Source: Myotis daubentonii (taxonomy: Eukaryota; Chordata; Mammalia; Chiroptera; Vespertilionidae). Taken from it: a stretch of DNA of 64,000 nt. The stretch covers positions 67,291,754-67,355,753 of the forward strand of contig NC_081847.1 of the NCBI RefSeq assembly GCF_963259705.1, given 5' to 3'. Positions within the stretch are counted from its first letter, which is position 1. Each line of letters begins with the position of its first letter. The position numbers and the translations under genes are program-made. Below are positions 10,831 through 22,274 of the stretch, in pieces. The notes beneath the pieces are model-generated. The model was not told where the DNA came from, did no database searches, and saw nothing but the letters and a program-made list of their open reading frames with translations.

Positions 10831-12430
10831 ACTGGTTTAGTTCATGTATAGATGTGTGGTGTATATTTTAAATACAGGTGTTGTTCTTAGTTGTGTCATC
10901 TGTGAGGATCCTTATGGTAGGCAACTTCTCACCTCTATAGGGGATGTGGGAGGCAGTTATTAATATGAAAGTCTTCACCCAGAGATAACCCTCTGTTACT
11001 TGAAAATGCAACATGTGAAGATCTAGATTGATCAAGAAGAGAGATACATATACTTCCCACTTGGAGAATATTGGTGTGCAATGGGATTGTGGAGGACATC
11101 TCTAATTCTCTTTTGAGGCAGTGGAAGGGCTGGGAGGGCATGGGCTGCCCCAGTTTGTGTCTGAACAGGGGCTGGCCCTTGCTTCATCACAGGCGTTCCT
11201 CCACTGTCCTTTAGTACTGGAGTCAGCTTTTGGTGTTGCTCCTTCTGCTTATCCAAGTGCTGGTCAGAGACCGGCTCCTGTGCCTGTTGTGAGCCTTCTG
11301 GCCCTCTGACTTACAGGAAGGACTACATCAAGTTCTTGTTGCACTCAAAGCCCTGCTCTTGAGTGTCACCTCTCACTGATATTGAGTGCAAGAAATAATG
11401 AAATGAATGCCACCCAAGAGAAGGATTTGAAGCTGCTTGAGAGTCACATTCCAAGAGCAATGGTTAAAAGCTGTATGTCAAAAAAAAAAAAAAAAAAAAA
11501 AAGCTCTATGTCGACATGGGAAATATTTGGTTTAGAGACATGACTTTTGCTTTGACCTTCTGCTGTGGAGTTTTTTGAGAGAGGCTTATAAAAAGAAGCA
11601 TATTTAGGGGTAGAGTTTCTACTCTGTTGGAGATAGCAGAATAAAAATTCAGATGATCTCTGTGGACTTGGACACTGAGCCAACGCCAACATGATGAATG
11701 AAACAAGAGTAAGTGAAAAGGGTGTTGGGCGTTCCAGCTAGCTACCAGCTTCCCCAAGCAGTAATGGGCTGGCGCTGCCATGTCAGCTAGCTCCCTCCAG
11801 GCTGCTTTCCTGTGATCATAGGATCCATGGCCTGGGAAGCAATGTCCAGCCAGCACACATCTGGAGCACTGGCTTCCATCCTTGAGCTCATGGTTGGAGA
11901 GGAACTCTGTCAAACTATCATTGACCCTTAGGAGTGCTTTGGCCACCACACCACACCTGCGTTACTCAGTGGATGGCCTTGATGGTAGGCCTTGACTAAG
12001 CAGAGTGACTGGGAGACCAAGGATGCTGGAATTAGAGACCTGAGTTATGATAGCTGCTTTCTTACTCATTGGTTGTGTGTTCTTTGCCATAAGAATCCTC
12101 CTCCTGATTCTTGGTGATACCCCTGGTGAAGGGTCTGGAGATCTTTAGTCAGTCAGGGGAAAAGGGAAGTGCTTGGCATGTCCAAGTATGTAGGTGGTAT
12201 AGTGGGAAGTGCTTTTGTAGTCTAGCTGATTTGGAGGGTTTGGGCAAACATTGTAATTTTTGTGAGCCTGTTTTCTCATTTGTACACAGGGAGCATTACA
12301 TTTACCTCAAAGCAGACACATGGCCCATTCCCATTGAAGACTTGTTAGAAGTCACAGACAGGAGGTCTTGACTTCTCCTGAGAAAGGCAGCTATGGCAGA
12401 GCTGCCCCATGCAGTGCCTGCAGCCCTTGG
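10831..12430. other. Unannotated intron
   Basis: Apart from the poly(A) insertion at 11480-11498, no repeat or gene is recognised. There are MIR-like words around 12240-12300 only. Confidence 0.45.
11466..11512 (+). mobile_element. Poly(A)-only retroinsertion with 14-bp TSD
   Basis: AAAAGCTGTATGTC (11466-11479) is followed by about 19 A residues and then AAAAGCTCTATGTC (11499-11512). The two words differ at one base. This is the target-site duplication and poly(A) of an L1-mediated insertion whose body is missing. Confidence 0.75.
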
Positions 12431-12506
12431 GGTGCTGAGCCAGTGGAAGGGTCTGTTCTGTTCATTGGTCTGTATGTCTATTCTTGTGCCAGTACCAGGC
12501 AGTTTT

Positions 12507-12724
12507 TAAAAAGTACATATTTTATTGATTTTTTACAGAGAGGAAGGGAGAGGGATAGAGAGTTAGAAACATCCATGAGAGAGAAACATTGACCAGCTGC
12601 CTCCTGCACACCCCCTACTGGGGATGTGCCCGCAACCATGGTACATGCCCTTGACCGGAATCGAACCTGGGACCCTTCAGCCCACAGGCCTACGCTCTAG
12701 CCACTGAGCCAAACTGGTCAGGGA
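12507..12724 (-). repeat. Ves SINE inserted in the L1
   Basis: Full-length Ves complement. The perfect target duplication AGTACCAGGCAGTTTT (12491-12506 and 12725-12740) consists of L1 sequence, which proves insertion after the L1. Confidence 0.95.
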
Positions 12725-13159
12725 AGTACCAGGCAGTTTTGAGAACAGTGGCTTTGTAATATAGCTTGATATTTGGTATTTTGATCCCTCCAACTTTGTT
12801 CTTCTTGCTTTGGATTGTTGAAGCTATTCAGGGTCTTTTTTTTATTCCATCTGAATTTTTGGAGAGTTTGTTCTAGGTCTGTAAAATATGCCATTGGTAT
12901 TTTAATGGGGATTGCATTGAATCTATAGATTGCTTTGGGTAGTATGGACATTTTAATGATGTTGATTCTACCAATCCACGAACATGGTATGTTCTTTCAT
13001 TTGTTTATTTCTTCCTCTATCTTTTTATTCAATGTTCTATAGTTTTCCCAGTACAGGTCTTTTACCTCCTTAGTTAAGTTTATTCCTAGGTATCTTAATT
13101 TTTTTGTTGCTATGGTAAATGGGATTGTTGTTTTAGTTTCTCTTTCTGTGAGTTCACTA

Positions 13160-13492
13160 TCCTATATAATAAAAGGCTAATAGGCAAATCGACCAAACGG
13201 CAGAACAACCAGTCGCTTTGATGCACACTGACCACCTGGGGGCAGACACTCAATGAAGGAGCTGCCCCTTGGTGGTCAGTGTGCAGAAGCCGGGTTCACA
13301 GCTGGCAAGCGCAACAGCAGTGGCAGGAACCTCTCCCGCCTCCCGGCAGCGCTAAGGATGTCCCTGGGGTGAGCGGGCCTAAGCCATCAGTCGGACATTC
13401 CCCGAGGGCTCCCAGACTGCAAGAGGGCGCAGGCCGGGCTGAGGGACCTCGCCCCCCGCCGAATGCCAGAATTTCATGCACTGGGCCTCTAG
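13160..13492 (+). mobile_element. Helitron (HeliBat-type, 333 bp) inserted in the L1
   Basis: Starts TCCTATATAATAAAAGG and ends GGGCCTCTAG. It is flanked by A and T, and joining the flanks restores continuous L1. A subterminal imperfect inverted repeat (13223-13245 with 13262-13284, 21 of 23 bases paired) contains two opposed CTCF-like motifs. Confidence 0.93.
13232..13245 (+). promoter_or_regulatory. CTCF-like motif in Helitron
   Basis: CCACCTGGGGGCAG resembles the CTCF core CCASYAGRKGGCR. An opposed partner, CTGCCCCTTGGTGG, lies at 13262-13275. Sequence match only; binding is not shown. Confidence 0.4.
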
Positions 13493-13580
13493 TTGGTGTA
13501 TAAAAAAGCCATAGATTTCTGGGTGTTAATTTTGTATCCTGCTACATTGTTGAATTCATTTATTAAGTCTAGTAGTTTTG

Positions 13581-14285
13581 GATATGGAGAAAAAGGAACC
13601 CTCACACACTGCTGGTGAAAATGCAGACTGGTACAGCCACTGTGGAAAACAGTATGGAGTTTCCTTAAAAAATTAAAAATGGAACTCCCATTTGACCCAG
13701 CAATCCCACTTCTAGGAATATATCCCAAGAAATCAGAAACACCAATCAGAAAGGATATATGTACCCCTATGTTCATAGCAGCACAATTTACATAGCTAAG
13801 ATTTGGAAATAGCCTAAGTGCTCATCAGCAGATGAGTGGATTAAAAAACTGTTGTACATCTACACAATGGAATACTATGCTGCTGTAAAAGAGAAAGAAC
13901 TCTTACCATTCGCAATAGCATGGATGGACATGGAGAGCATTATGCTAAGCAAAATAAGCCAATCGGAGAAAGGTAAATATCACACGATCTCACTCACTTG
14001 TAGAATATAATGAACAACATAAACTGAGGAACAAAAATAGATCCAGAGACAGAGAAGCATCGAACAGACCATCAAACCTCAGAGGGAAGGCAGGGAAAGG
14101 TGGGGGGGGGGGCAGTAAGAGATCAACCAAAAGATTTATATTCATGAATATAGCATAACCAGTGGACACAGACATTAGGGAGGGTGGGGGCATGTGGTGG
14201 GAAGGTGGGAGTGACCAGGGAGAGGACTATGGGGGGGAAAAGGAGACATATGTAATATTTTAAACAATAAAGAATTTTAAAAAAA
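13581..14285 (+). repeat. L1 3' end (sense): ORF2 C-terminus, G-rich 3' UTR, AATAAA
   Basis: Encodes the ORF2 C-terminal region with stops, then a polypurine 3' UTR with G-runs (14100-14240). AATAAA and an A-rich tail follow at 14266-14285. Together with the inverted part to its left it looks like one insertion with a 5' inversion. Confidence 0.88.
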
Positions 14286-14289
14286 CAAC

Positions 14290-14670
14290 TCACACTGAAA
14301 TCTTGATGTTATCAGCAAAATCCAAATAAATCTTTTGTACCCCAGAAAAAAAAAGTGTAAATTTAAAGAAAAATATGAAGTAAGTAATAAGCCAGGCAAG
14401 ACTCTTCAAGAATGTCAAGATCATAAAAGGTATTCTCCCACCCTCCACCAAAAGAAAAGGGGGGGGCAGGTAATATTTCTAGATTAAAGAAAAGAGACCA
14501 TATCTAGAAAAAATAAAGAACAGTTCTGAAAGATGGGAAGTGAAAGACAATTGGGGGAAATGTGAATATAGTTAGAATAGGTAATATGATGGTCTGTGTT
14601 AAATTATTGGGTAGGAGAATGTAGATGGTAGGCATTAACAGTTTAAGTACCATTGTGTCTGAACCTACTT
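14290..14670. other. Unannotated intron
   Basis: A-rich intron; nothing recognised. Confidence 0.45.
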
Positions 14671-14686
14671 TAAAATGGTTAGGGAA

Positions 14687-14908
14687 GCCCTAGCTGGTTT
14701 GGCACAGTGGATGGAGCGTTGGCCTGCGGACTGAGGGGTCCCGGGTTCGATTCCAGTCAAGGGCATGTACCTTGGTTGCGGGCACATCCCCAGTGGAGGG
14801 TGTGCAGGAGACAGCTGACCGATGTTTCTCATTCATCGATGTTTCTAACTCTCTATCCCTCTCCCTTCCTCTCTGTAAAAAATCAATAAAATATATTTTA
14901 AAAAAAAT
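14687..14908 (+). repeat. Ves SINE
   Basis: Full-length with box A, box B 'gggttcgattccag' and A-rich tail. Perfect 15-bp target duplication AAAATGGTTAGGGAA lies at 14672-14686 and 14909-14923. Confidence 0.96.
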
Positions 14909-14929
14909 AAAATGGTTAGGGAAACATTT

Positions 14930-14996
14930 GTGTATATTATCTAAATTATATGTATTATATATACTTATATAACATATATACATATATGTACATAGA
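14930..14996. repeat. TA-rich low-complexity tract
   Basis: Runs of TATATA/CATATA alternation. Confidence 0.85.
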
Positions 14997-15224
14997 GAAA
15001 GAGAACACAAGTGTAGAAACTATTAACAGTTGGCACAACTAGGTGAATGATATATCGTGTTCATTATTCTGTTCTTTTAGCTTTTCTGTAAGTTTGAAAT
15101 TTTTCAAAATATAATGTTGGGAAATTAAAGAACTAAAAGCAGCAATAAGCATGTCCCCATGAAGAAACCTCCTGTGGTTTAGCACTATACTCTGAGTCAA
15201 GCCGAATCCCTGTGGTGACCTGTG

Positions 15225-15570
15225 GCACCTGCATTGTCACCCTCCTGTGTTTTAGGTCCACAACAGGCCATGTTTGTTTGAATTGTAGGGCCTTTGTACT
15301 TGCTGTTCCCCTTGCTCAAACTACCCTGTCTCTATTTTGTCATTTCATTCTTAGCTCCAACATACGCCTCTGGGTAAGGGATCCCCAAACCTGCTTTTCT
15401 AATGCTGCCAGTCCTTAAGTTACTGTCACAACATCAAAATTTAATTTCTTTACTGCATTTCTTTACTGCATTGTCACTATCGGAAGTGACCTTTGTAATT
15501 AATTACATAGTATTGTTTATCTGTTCTCTCACTAGAATATAAGCTTCATGAGCATTGAATCCTTAAAGAA
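15225..15570 (+). repeat. L2 LINE fragment
   Basis: Contains 'gggcctttgtacttgctgtt' and, later, 'ctagaatataagcttcatga', two L2 3' landmarks in order. Confidence 0.8.
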
Positions 15571-16550
15571 AGAAAACAAAGCCAGGAAGAAGCTGTGGAT
15601 ATAGCACAGTTTATAATGGTGGCATAGGAATGACTTAACATTTGAGAACTACTGTATTGTGGGATTTTCCTTCAAGTCTTTTTGGAGTCCTTGCTGACTT
15701 ATCATTTCTGGAACATATCTTTAATATTATATTATGATTTGATAAGAAAGAAAAAATTTTGACCTAAGAACAATCATTCAGTGACGTATCACTAATATAA
15801 TGTAAGTTGGTTAGGAAATATGATATGAATTTTAAAAAGTTCAGTTTTCTTAGTTACATAAAATGTGATGGCTAAATTAAAAATGTTGTCTTGGTCAGTG
15901 AGGTAGAATTTATTCAGTAACTATTTGCAGCCGCAAGTTAAGATACTCAATAAAAAATAACCTATAGACCCAGAGGCCATCAGTTGACACCAGAATATTA
16001 ATGATGTAAAGTAGGATTATAGAATTATCTGAGGCTTACTTATTTTTAGGAGGAAAACTGGAAATTATTGTGCATGGTGTCACCTAAAGGCAATAATTCA
16101 GATGCTTTTAAAGAAGGTTGGTAGGCAGCAGATCATGGCCTGATCAATATACTCTTAGTGTATAGTTCTGAGGGAATGCTTTTGCAGTCTGGAGGAGGGC
16201 AACAGCAAGATCACATAATAGGAGAAACCTTGGTTGAAGATGTGTCTGGGGGAGTTGAGGTGGCCTGTGAAGAATTGAATTAGAAGATGCAGTGTTTCAT
16301 TGTTGAGGTAGATGTAGCTTTTTTTTTTGCCACCTCTCCTTCCTGCCATGTGACTACTACCTGGACCACACATTTGGACTCAATTATATTATGGCTTTTA
16401 ACATCCCTAATTGGTTCATGGACTTAAGTCTAGTTTCAAGGTGATTGCAAGCCCTTGGATGTTAGGGATGCAGCCTGTGCTCCTTTTGTGTCTGCCTACA
16501 GTTAGAATGGAATTGCACACACAGGTGGCAGGGCCTCTGCTGGGGAAAGG
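15571..16550. other. Unannotated intron
   Basis: No repeat or gene recognised apart from a short T-run at 16320. Confidence 0.45.
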
Positions 16551-16554
16551 AACA

Positions 16555-16770
16555 TGGGTTTGGGATTCAGAGGGCCTCGCTCTAGAACCTGGCTCTACTA
16601 CCCAATATCTATGTGACTTTGGATAAAATGATGATGACTGTGACATTGATGGTAAGAAGTTAATGAATTCATTGGGCCTTGTCTGTGAAATAGGGTGATC
16701 ATAATGTGTTGGTGGGTCAAGTGAAATAATGTGTATAAGTAGTCATGGAAAATGCTATGAAGGTATTAAA
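16555..16770 (+). repeat. MIR SINE
   Basis: 'gaacctggctctactaccca' and 'tatctatgtgactttgg', then 'tgtgaaatagggtgatcata', in MIR order. Confidence 0.75.
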
Positions 16771-18250
16771 ATCATGATACTCAAAGTGAATTGAATTGCT
16801 AAAGCATGGGCTAATACATTATATTAGTATAGAATTTTTGGTTGTAAAGGACATAAATTCAACTCAAACTGCTTCTTAAAATCAGCAAGACGATGACGAC
16901 AGGCTTTAAGCACAGCTGGTTCCAGGGTAGCAGATGATATGATCAGGACCCTGCCTCCATTTCCCTCATGTTGGCTTACTTCTCAGGCTGCTGGTTCCCA
17001 TGAGATTGCAGAGCTGCTCATGGTTCCTCGATTCAGCTTTCTTTCTGCCGAGCCAGCTCCTCTAGCAGAGAGATCTTTCCCAGGAGTCCTAGCAGAAGGC
17101 ACAGGAGAGACTGAGTAGCTGGATCTGGATCCCAGCCCTACACCTAGAGTTGGAACTGGAGTTCCTGCCACTTATATATTAGGGACTGAGTCAGGGAAAG
17201 AGGTGATCCCAAAGGAAAAGAGAGGCTCTGTGACTAGTCCAAGGGGTGCTGGTCTCCCTCATCACAGGAGAGGCACAATTCCTGCATGGGGTTCCAAGTC
17301 TCTCACAGCCTAGCAGATTTACCAGCCTTCATTACAATCCAAACATTCTGCTATTTTTCGCTCTGGAAATTGTTGATAAAACCTTTCCTGTTTAGTTGAA
17401 ACATTGCAAAAGTTACACAGGAAAAATAAACAAGACTCTGGCCAGTTGTGAAATGGAGAACATCAAAGTTTGGCCAGTCACCAAGCATAGCTTCCACTGG
17501 AGTGGCTTCATGTCTATGAACAGGTCTGTAGACATGGGTTTTAGTTTAGGTTCGGTTGGTTGCAGAACCAGACACTAGGTGAGAATGGCTCTCATGAAGG
17601 GATGGGTTGGGGAGAGGCAGAGCTGTGCTTGGGCTAGGCATGCTGAGCCCAGGTTGGAGCGGGTGGTTGTCTATACCATGCACCACAGCTGTGTTCCTGC
17701 TTGGCCTTCCACCTGCCCCAGCCAGGGTTCCTGTCCCCACATCCACCCTTTTACCCCTTGACTGGCCCACTCGCCTTCACACCCTTCACCTCAACGCCCA
17801 TCTCATGGCTCTGTTTCTCAGTGGATCACACAAGATCCCCAGGGGAACCTGTTGGCTCAGCTTGCTGAAGTCACAGGTCACTGGCCACTTTCTGGCTAGG
17901 TCACTCTTGGGACAAAGCAGTGTAGTCCTATTCATTGTGACTGGTTTAGGCAATGGAGACTATAGATAGGTTTAATCCTTTAACAAGAGAGGCAGGCAGG
18001 GGCAGTCTTTACCCCACTACCTTTGGCAGTGGTCTTGAAAACTGTTTGCAGATACCTGACCTCTGGACCCTGGGATGGACTCATTATATGTATAGCTTAA
18101 GCATTTTTACTCTAATATCTTAGTAGGCAATAAGGTAACAATTTTTATTATAAAGTATTTATATTTATTGTGAAGTAAAATTTTCTTTTTCCAATTTTGG
18201 AAAAGAGACTAGGAAGAAGAAAATAAAAATTAACCATAATCCCACCACCA
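16771..18250. other. Unannotated intron
   Basis: About 1.5 kb with no repeat I can name. Open frames of 60-120 codons around 17580-17970 overlap on both strands and show no protein family or codon signal, so they are not annotated as genes. Confidence 0.5.
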
Positions 18251-18254
18251 TGGA

Positions 18255-18385
18255 TAGTAGTTAACACTTATAACTTAGGCTTTGTGCCAGCCACCATTGT
18301 ATGTACTCATTAAATTCTTATAGCAACAGGTAGAATGGAGATATTTTTATCCTCATCCTTTGTTCTGAAACAGAAGTCAGGTATG
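18255..18385 (-). repeat. MIR SINE (antisense)
   Basis: 'gtagttaacacttataactt' then 'ctcattaaattcttatagca' is the antisense MIR order. Confidence 0.6.
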
Positions 18386-18929
18386 TGGTGTGTGTGTGTG
18401 AGGTATGTGTGACAAGGACACTGAGCCTATAGAGGTGCTGACATAATGCCCTGGTTCAAGTACCAACCATGTTTGACCAAGTGCTAACCAGAGGTTATCA
18501 TCCCAGGTGGAGTGAATGAGGTTGGGGTAGAAGTGGTATCCTGTCCAGTAGCTGATGTGGCACAAAGACAGGGTGTTACCTCCCTTGTCTCCCAGCAGGA
18601 GGTGCTTAAGGATCACCAGGTGAGACAATTAAACATATGCGTTGGCCCACCAGTTTGGTTCTTAGTCCCCTAGGCCTAGATCCTCTGGGCCTGCTCACCT
18701 GCCCCTAAAACCTGCCTGAATGTGTTTGAATTAAACAAATGCATGAAAGTCTGGGAGACAGTGGCACAGCTCCCTTTTCCTCACCTCCCATTAGCATAAT
18801 TTGTCTCAGCTGTGGTCTTCTTTTCCACTCTTGCCATGATTATTGTCCTGGAGATAAGACCTCCTGGGAAACCTCATCATCTTAGAGGGGGGGTGGGGTG
18901 GTGGTGTGAGTGATTAGAATGAGTCAAAT
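18386..18929. other. Unannotated intron
   Basis: A short TG-rich stretch at 18380-18410; otherwise nothing recognised. Confidence 0.45.
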
Positions 18930-19135
18930 ATTAATTATCATACTATTTATTGAGCAATGTCTATATTTCAGGCTCTGTTTGGCACTATAAAAATATTTCC
19001 ACTTTGCTCCACAACTTAGGTTTAATAGAAGAGGAAAGTTGGGGCTAGGGACAGAGGTGAAAGGCTTGCTCAAGACCACACAGCAGGCCAGTGGAGAGAT
19101 GGTGTTGGAATCCAGATCCAAGTAAGGGGCAGAGA
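18930..19135 (-). repeat. MIR SINE (antisense)
   Basis: 'actatttattgagcaatgtc' then 'aagaccacacagcaggccag' gives the antisense MIR landmarks. Confidence 0.75.
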
Positions 19136-19714
19136 CCAAGAGTCAGGACCACAGTGTACATATGTTTCTTTTAATCCAAGTCCCTTTTTAGCAAGCTTTT
19201 GGCAAATAGCACTGGGAGTACAGAAAGATGCTATCCAAGAGATTGTACTTTGCATGATTCAAGGAACTAAAATGCAAGAAGGGAAAAATGAAAGAAAAAA
19301 AAAGACCAAGTGTAACAAGTTCGGGTAGGCCTCTTTAGTTGTCTCTGGCCCTGGCACTGACGTAGACTGTAAGAACCACTCTGGAAATAGTTGGTAACAG
19401 GACACCGTACTTTTAGCCTTTCTTTTCTCATTGTTGCCGGAAAAATAATCAGCTCTATATCTTAAGTGGGTGATAAAGTGGCTCAGACACCAGCTGTAAC
19501 TTAAAACAAGTTTTGTTTTAGTTGCTTTTAACAAACAGATGCGGCTGGCTCCCTGGACCAAGCACAGTGTTCTACTTACAGTGGGCTACTTGCACCGCTC
19601 CACTGTCTTGATTTGTGTTTCCTTCTTTCTTTAGATGTGTCCATTCAGCCGTTATTTTGGAATGTTCAGAGGCTTGGGTTTGGGGTTTAAAAGAGTGATT
19701 CTGGACCGCTATTC
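19136..19714. other. Unannotated intron
   Basis: Nothing recognised. 19400-19560 looks unique and GC-balanced. Confidence 0.4.
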
Positions 19715-19840
19715 ATTATAACAGCATTTATTGAATGTGTCCTGCGTGGCAGGCATTGCGCTGTACAGTGGGTGGTCAGGATGGGGCCCCAGCCCTTCCA
19801 GAGTTTATAATCTAGTAGAGAAGCCAGACAAATAAGAACC
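19715..19840 (-). repeat. L2 3' end (antisense)
   Basis: 'gcatttattgaatgtgtcct' then 'agagtttataatctagtaga' is antisense L2. Confidence 0.65.
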
Positions 19841-20059
19841 AAGCCTCTTCCCTCCCCAAAGGCAACCATTTTCAACTTTTTTAGTGAATATTTTAATCTT
19901 TAAAACATGTTATTGTGCTATTTTTTGTTTTTCTCAGCTTCAGATATTATTTGTAGCCTCCCTCCTAAGGAAGACAATCATTCTTCCCCTTCTCATCTGC
20001 TCTTTTCAGTTGTAGACGGGCATTCTTTCACATCTTCAAAAAGCTGAGAGGCACTGCGC

Positions 20060-20165
20060 TTTGGGAACACCACTGAATAAAACCCAGTGCTTGCTGTCAG
20101 GAAGCTTACTGATAGTGAGGAGAGGAGCCTGTGAGCAGACAATGTGAGGATTAGTCATTCTGGAT
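20060..20165 (-). repeat. L2 3' region (antisense)
   Basis: 'agtgcttgctgtcaggaagc' followed by 'ttactgatagtgaggagagg', weak antisense L2. Confidence 0.45.
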
Positions 20166-20224
20166 TAGATTTGAAGAAGGGGTGGGGCTGAAGTCCCCAG
20201 TCAGCTTGCCTCCTCTGTGTCCAA

Positions 20225-20830
20225 GCTGGCTTGCTCTGGCCCGAGTGCTCTGGAGCACTCAGTGCTGTCCTGGCCCAACCACCATCCTCTCCCACTGGCA
20301 CACAGCAGCAACTTCCCAACTGGCCTCTTGCCTTTAATAATCCATTGTCCCCACTGAACTTTTAAAAAATATCACTCCCTCACCTAAAAAGCTGCCATTG
20401 GCCTCCTGTTACAAGTGAGATAAGACCCAAGCTCCCTACTTTAGCCTTCAAGGATCCATGTGACTCGGCCTCTCCTCCGTCAGCAGCCTCCCTGCAGCTT
20501 GTTGTGCAGCCACTCAGACCTGTCCTCTCACTAGGACCTTCTCACTTGCCATTTCCTCTGCTGCGAACACTCTTCACTTTTATCTTCCAAGGGAACTTTC
20601 CTTACACTCCTTAGACTATCATCCCGCTGCACCCCACTACTCTATACCACAATCCTGTTTTATTTTCTGCATAGCTTTTATCTCTATCCAGAGTGTCTGT
20701 GTCTCTCCCACTAGAATGTAAATTCCATGAGGACAGGGACCCTGCTTGTTTTGTGAAACTACGGCATCCCCTTTAGAGCAGTGCTTGGCCCATGATAACA
20801 CACTGAACAAAATGTACTGATGAAATTAAT
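20225..20830 (+). repeat. L2 LINE (long 3' segment)
   Basis: Successive L2 landmarks in order: 'gctgccattggcctcctgtt', 'gaccttctcacttgccattt', 'ctagaatgtaaattccatga', then 'cagtgcttggcccatgataa'. Confidence 0.88.
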
Positions 20831-20974
20831 CTTGAAGTCCTCTTCCATTGAGTCTCTAGGACCTATCACTGCCTTGCTGTCTGAGGTCATTAGTAAAAAC
20901 AGTGTCTTAGTTAAAGTTGTGTCCAGGAATACAGTATTGTTGCTAAGTAGCACTTATGAGCAAAAAGAAGGACT

Positions 20975-21215
20975 AACAGTTATAATAATAGCAAACACAT
21001 AACACTTACTATGTGCAAGGCACTGTTCTGTGCACTTTATTAGCGTAACATGTATTTCTCATTCTCACACTATAGGATAGGTATTATTATCACCCCCATA
21101 TTGTGGATGAGGAAACCAAAGACAGAATGCATAACTTAACAACGTCATTAGCTTTATAAGCAATGGAGCTGAGATTTGAACCCAGATATTCTGGCTCCTG
21201 AGTCTGTGTTGCCAT
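20975..21215 (-). repeat. MIR SINE (antisense)
   Basis: 'cttactatgtgcaaggcact', 'tgtggatgaggaaaccaaag' and 'tttgaacccagatattctgg' in antisense MIR order. Confidence 0.85.
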
Positions 21216-21654
21216 CCAGATGTGCCTGAGTTCCATCAAGGGAATATCTCTGGAGTTGCATGAATTAGACACACTACATCTCTAGAGGTGGAACTGGGGA
21301 TAGTAGGAATCATTCCCACTTATTGAGCACTCTGTTATGGTGTTTCTGGGCTGTGGCAGTGTGGCCAGTGATGGTGCACAAGTGTTTTCAGACACAGAGG
21401 ACATAAATATCTTTAATGTCAGATGATAGGGGCCCTTTCAGAGACCTCAACATGTTCTCAGACAGGTCTGAATGGCCAGGTTCTTTGAAGTTCCCATGGG
21501 CATATACGGCTATGGCTATTACTAGCCACACAGTCTGAGGATTTCTCCAGGTGCAAGAAGCTCCCTTTGCCATTCTCAGAAGGATTTTTATGCCCTTCTG
21601 GTCTCTGCTTCTAACTCACTGCTCTGAAGTTCTGACTCTGTACCTGCCTGAAGT
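21216..21654. other. Unannotated intron
   Basis: No feature recognised. Confidence 0.4.
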
Positions 21655-21662
21655 AATTGGTA

Positions 21663-21874
21663 CAGTGGTTCTCAACCTTCTGGCCCTTTAAATACAGTTC
21701 CTCATGTTGTGACCCAACCATAAAATTATTTTTGTTGCTACTTCATAACGGTAATGTTGCTACTGTTGTGAATCGTAATGTAAATATCTGATATGCAGGA
21801 TGGTCTTAGGCGACCCCTGTGAAAGGGTTGTTCGACTGCCAAAGGGGTTGCGACCCACAGGTTGAGAACCCCTG
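21663..21874. mobile_element. SPIN-type hAT miniature element with perfect 8-bp TSD
   Basis: Begins CAGTGGTTCTCAACC and ends GGTTGAGAACCCCTG. The 8-bp duplication AATTGGTA lies at 21655-21662 and 21875-21882. The interior 'cgtaatgtaaatatctgata' and the 3' block 'ggttgcgacccacaggttga' match what I recall of SPIN (Space Invader) hAT elements, which were spread horizontally among tetrapods including vesper bats. Non-coding, 212 bp. Confidence 0.9.
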
Positions 21875-21884
21875 AATTGGTAGA

Positions 21885-22274
21885 AACAATCCCAGCCTGT
21901 CCTTGAATGTGTACTGTGAGACCAGAGCAAGCAGAGATCAACTTCTCAGGAACATCCCAAAGCAGACCAGGCTTCAGGCCTATATTTCCTCTGTAGTACT
22001 TTATGCACATGATTGCCAGTTCTCACGATATCCCTCCTTGTGGGTGGGTGATGGGACAGATCAGCAGCCCAGGTTGCCACGCTGGCAGAACCAGCGTTCA
22101 GATCCAGATATTTCTGACTCAGAAAAGACAATATAATTCTGGTTATAGTTCTCTGTTCTCCAAAGTGACTTCCAGTTACTCCTAGTGCATTTAGTTTTCA
22201 TCAGTGTTTTTGGTGAGAATGGCAAGTGTCCTTGACAGCATGCCACACCCAGTCCCTTAGAGTTTACCGCATTT
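21885..22274. other. Unannotated intron
   Basis: Only MIR-like words near 22030-22110; not assigned. Confidence 0.4.

Larger units (their letters stand above)
12435..13580 (-). repeat. L1 ORF2 segment (inverted 5' part), interrupted
   Basis: The complement encodes an L1 reverse-transcriptase region; [13 protein letters not shown] and [20 protein letters not shown] are readable. A SINE (12507-12724) and a Helitron (13160-13492) interrupt it, and L1 sequence is contiguous across both insertion points. It joins head-on to the sense L1 3' end at 13581. Confidence 0.85.

Noticed and set aside
11506..11949. 147-codon minus-strand frame
   Set aside because: No domain, and it starts next to a poly(A) scar. 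Considered as a processed-gene remnant but no parent gene could be recognised.
17579..17969. Plus-strand 120-codon frame as a possible exon or small gene
   Set aside because: Overlapping frames of similar size exist on both strands. There is no family resemblance, no convincing splice pair and no conservation evidence available.
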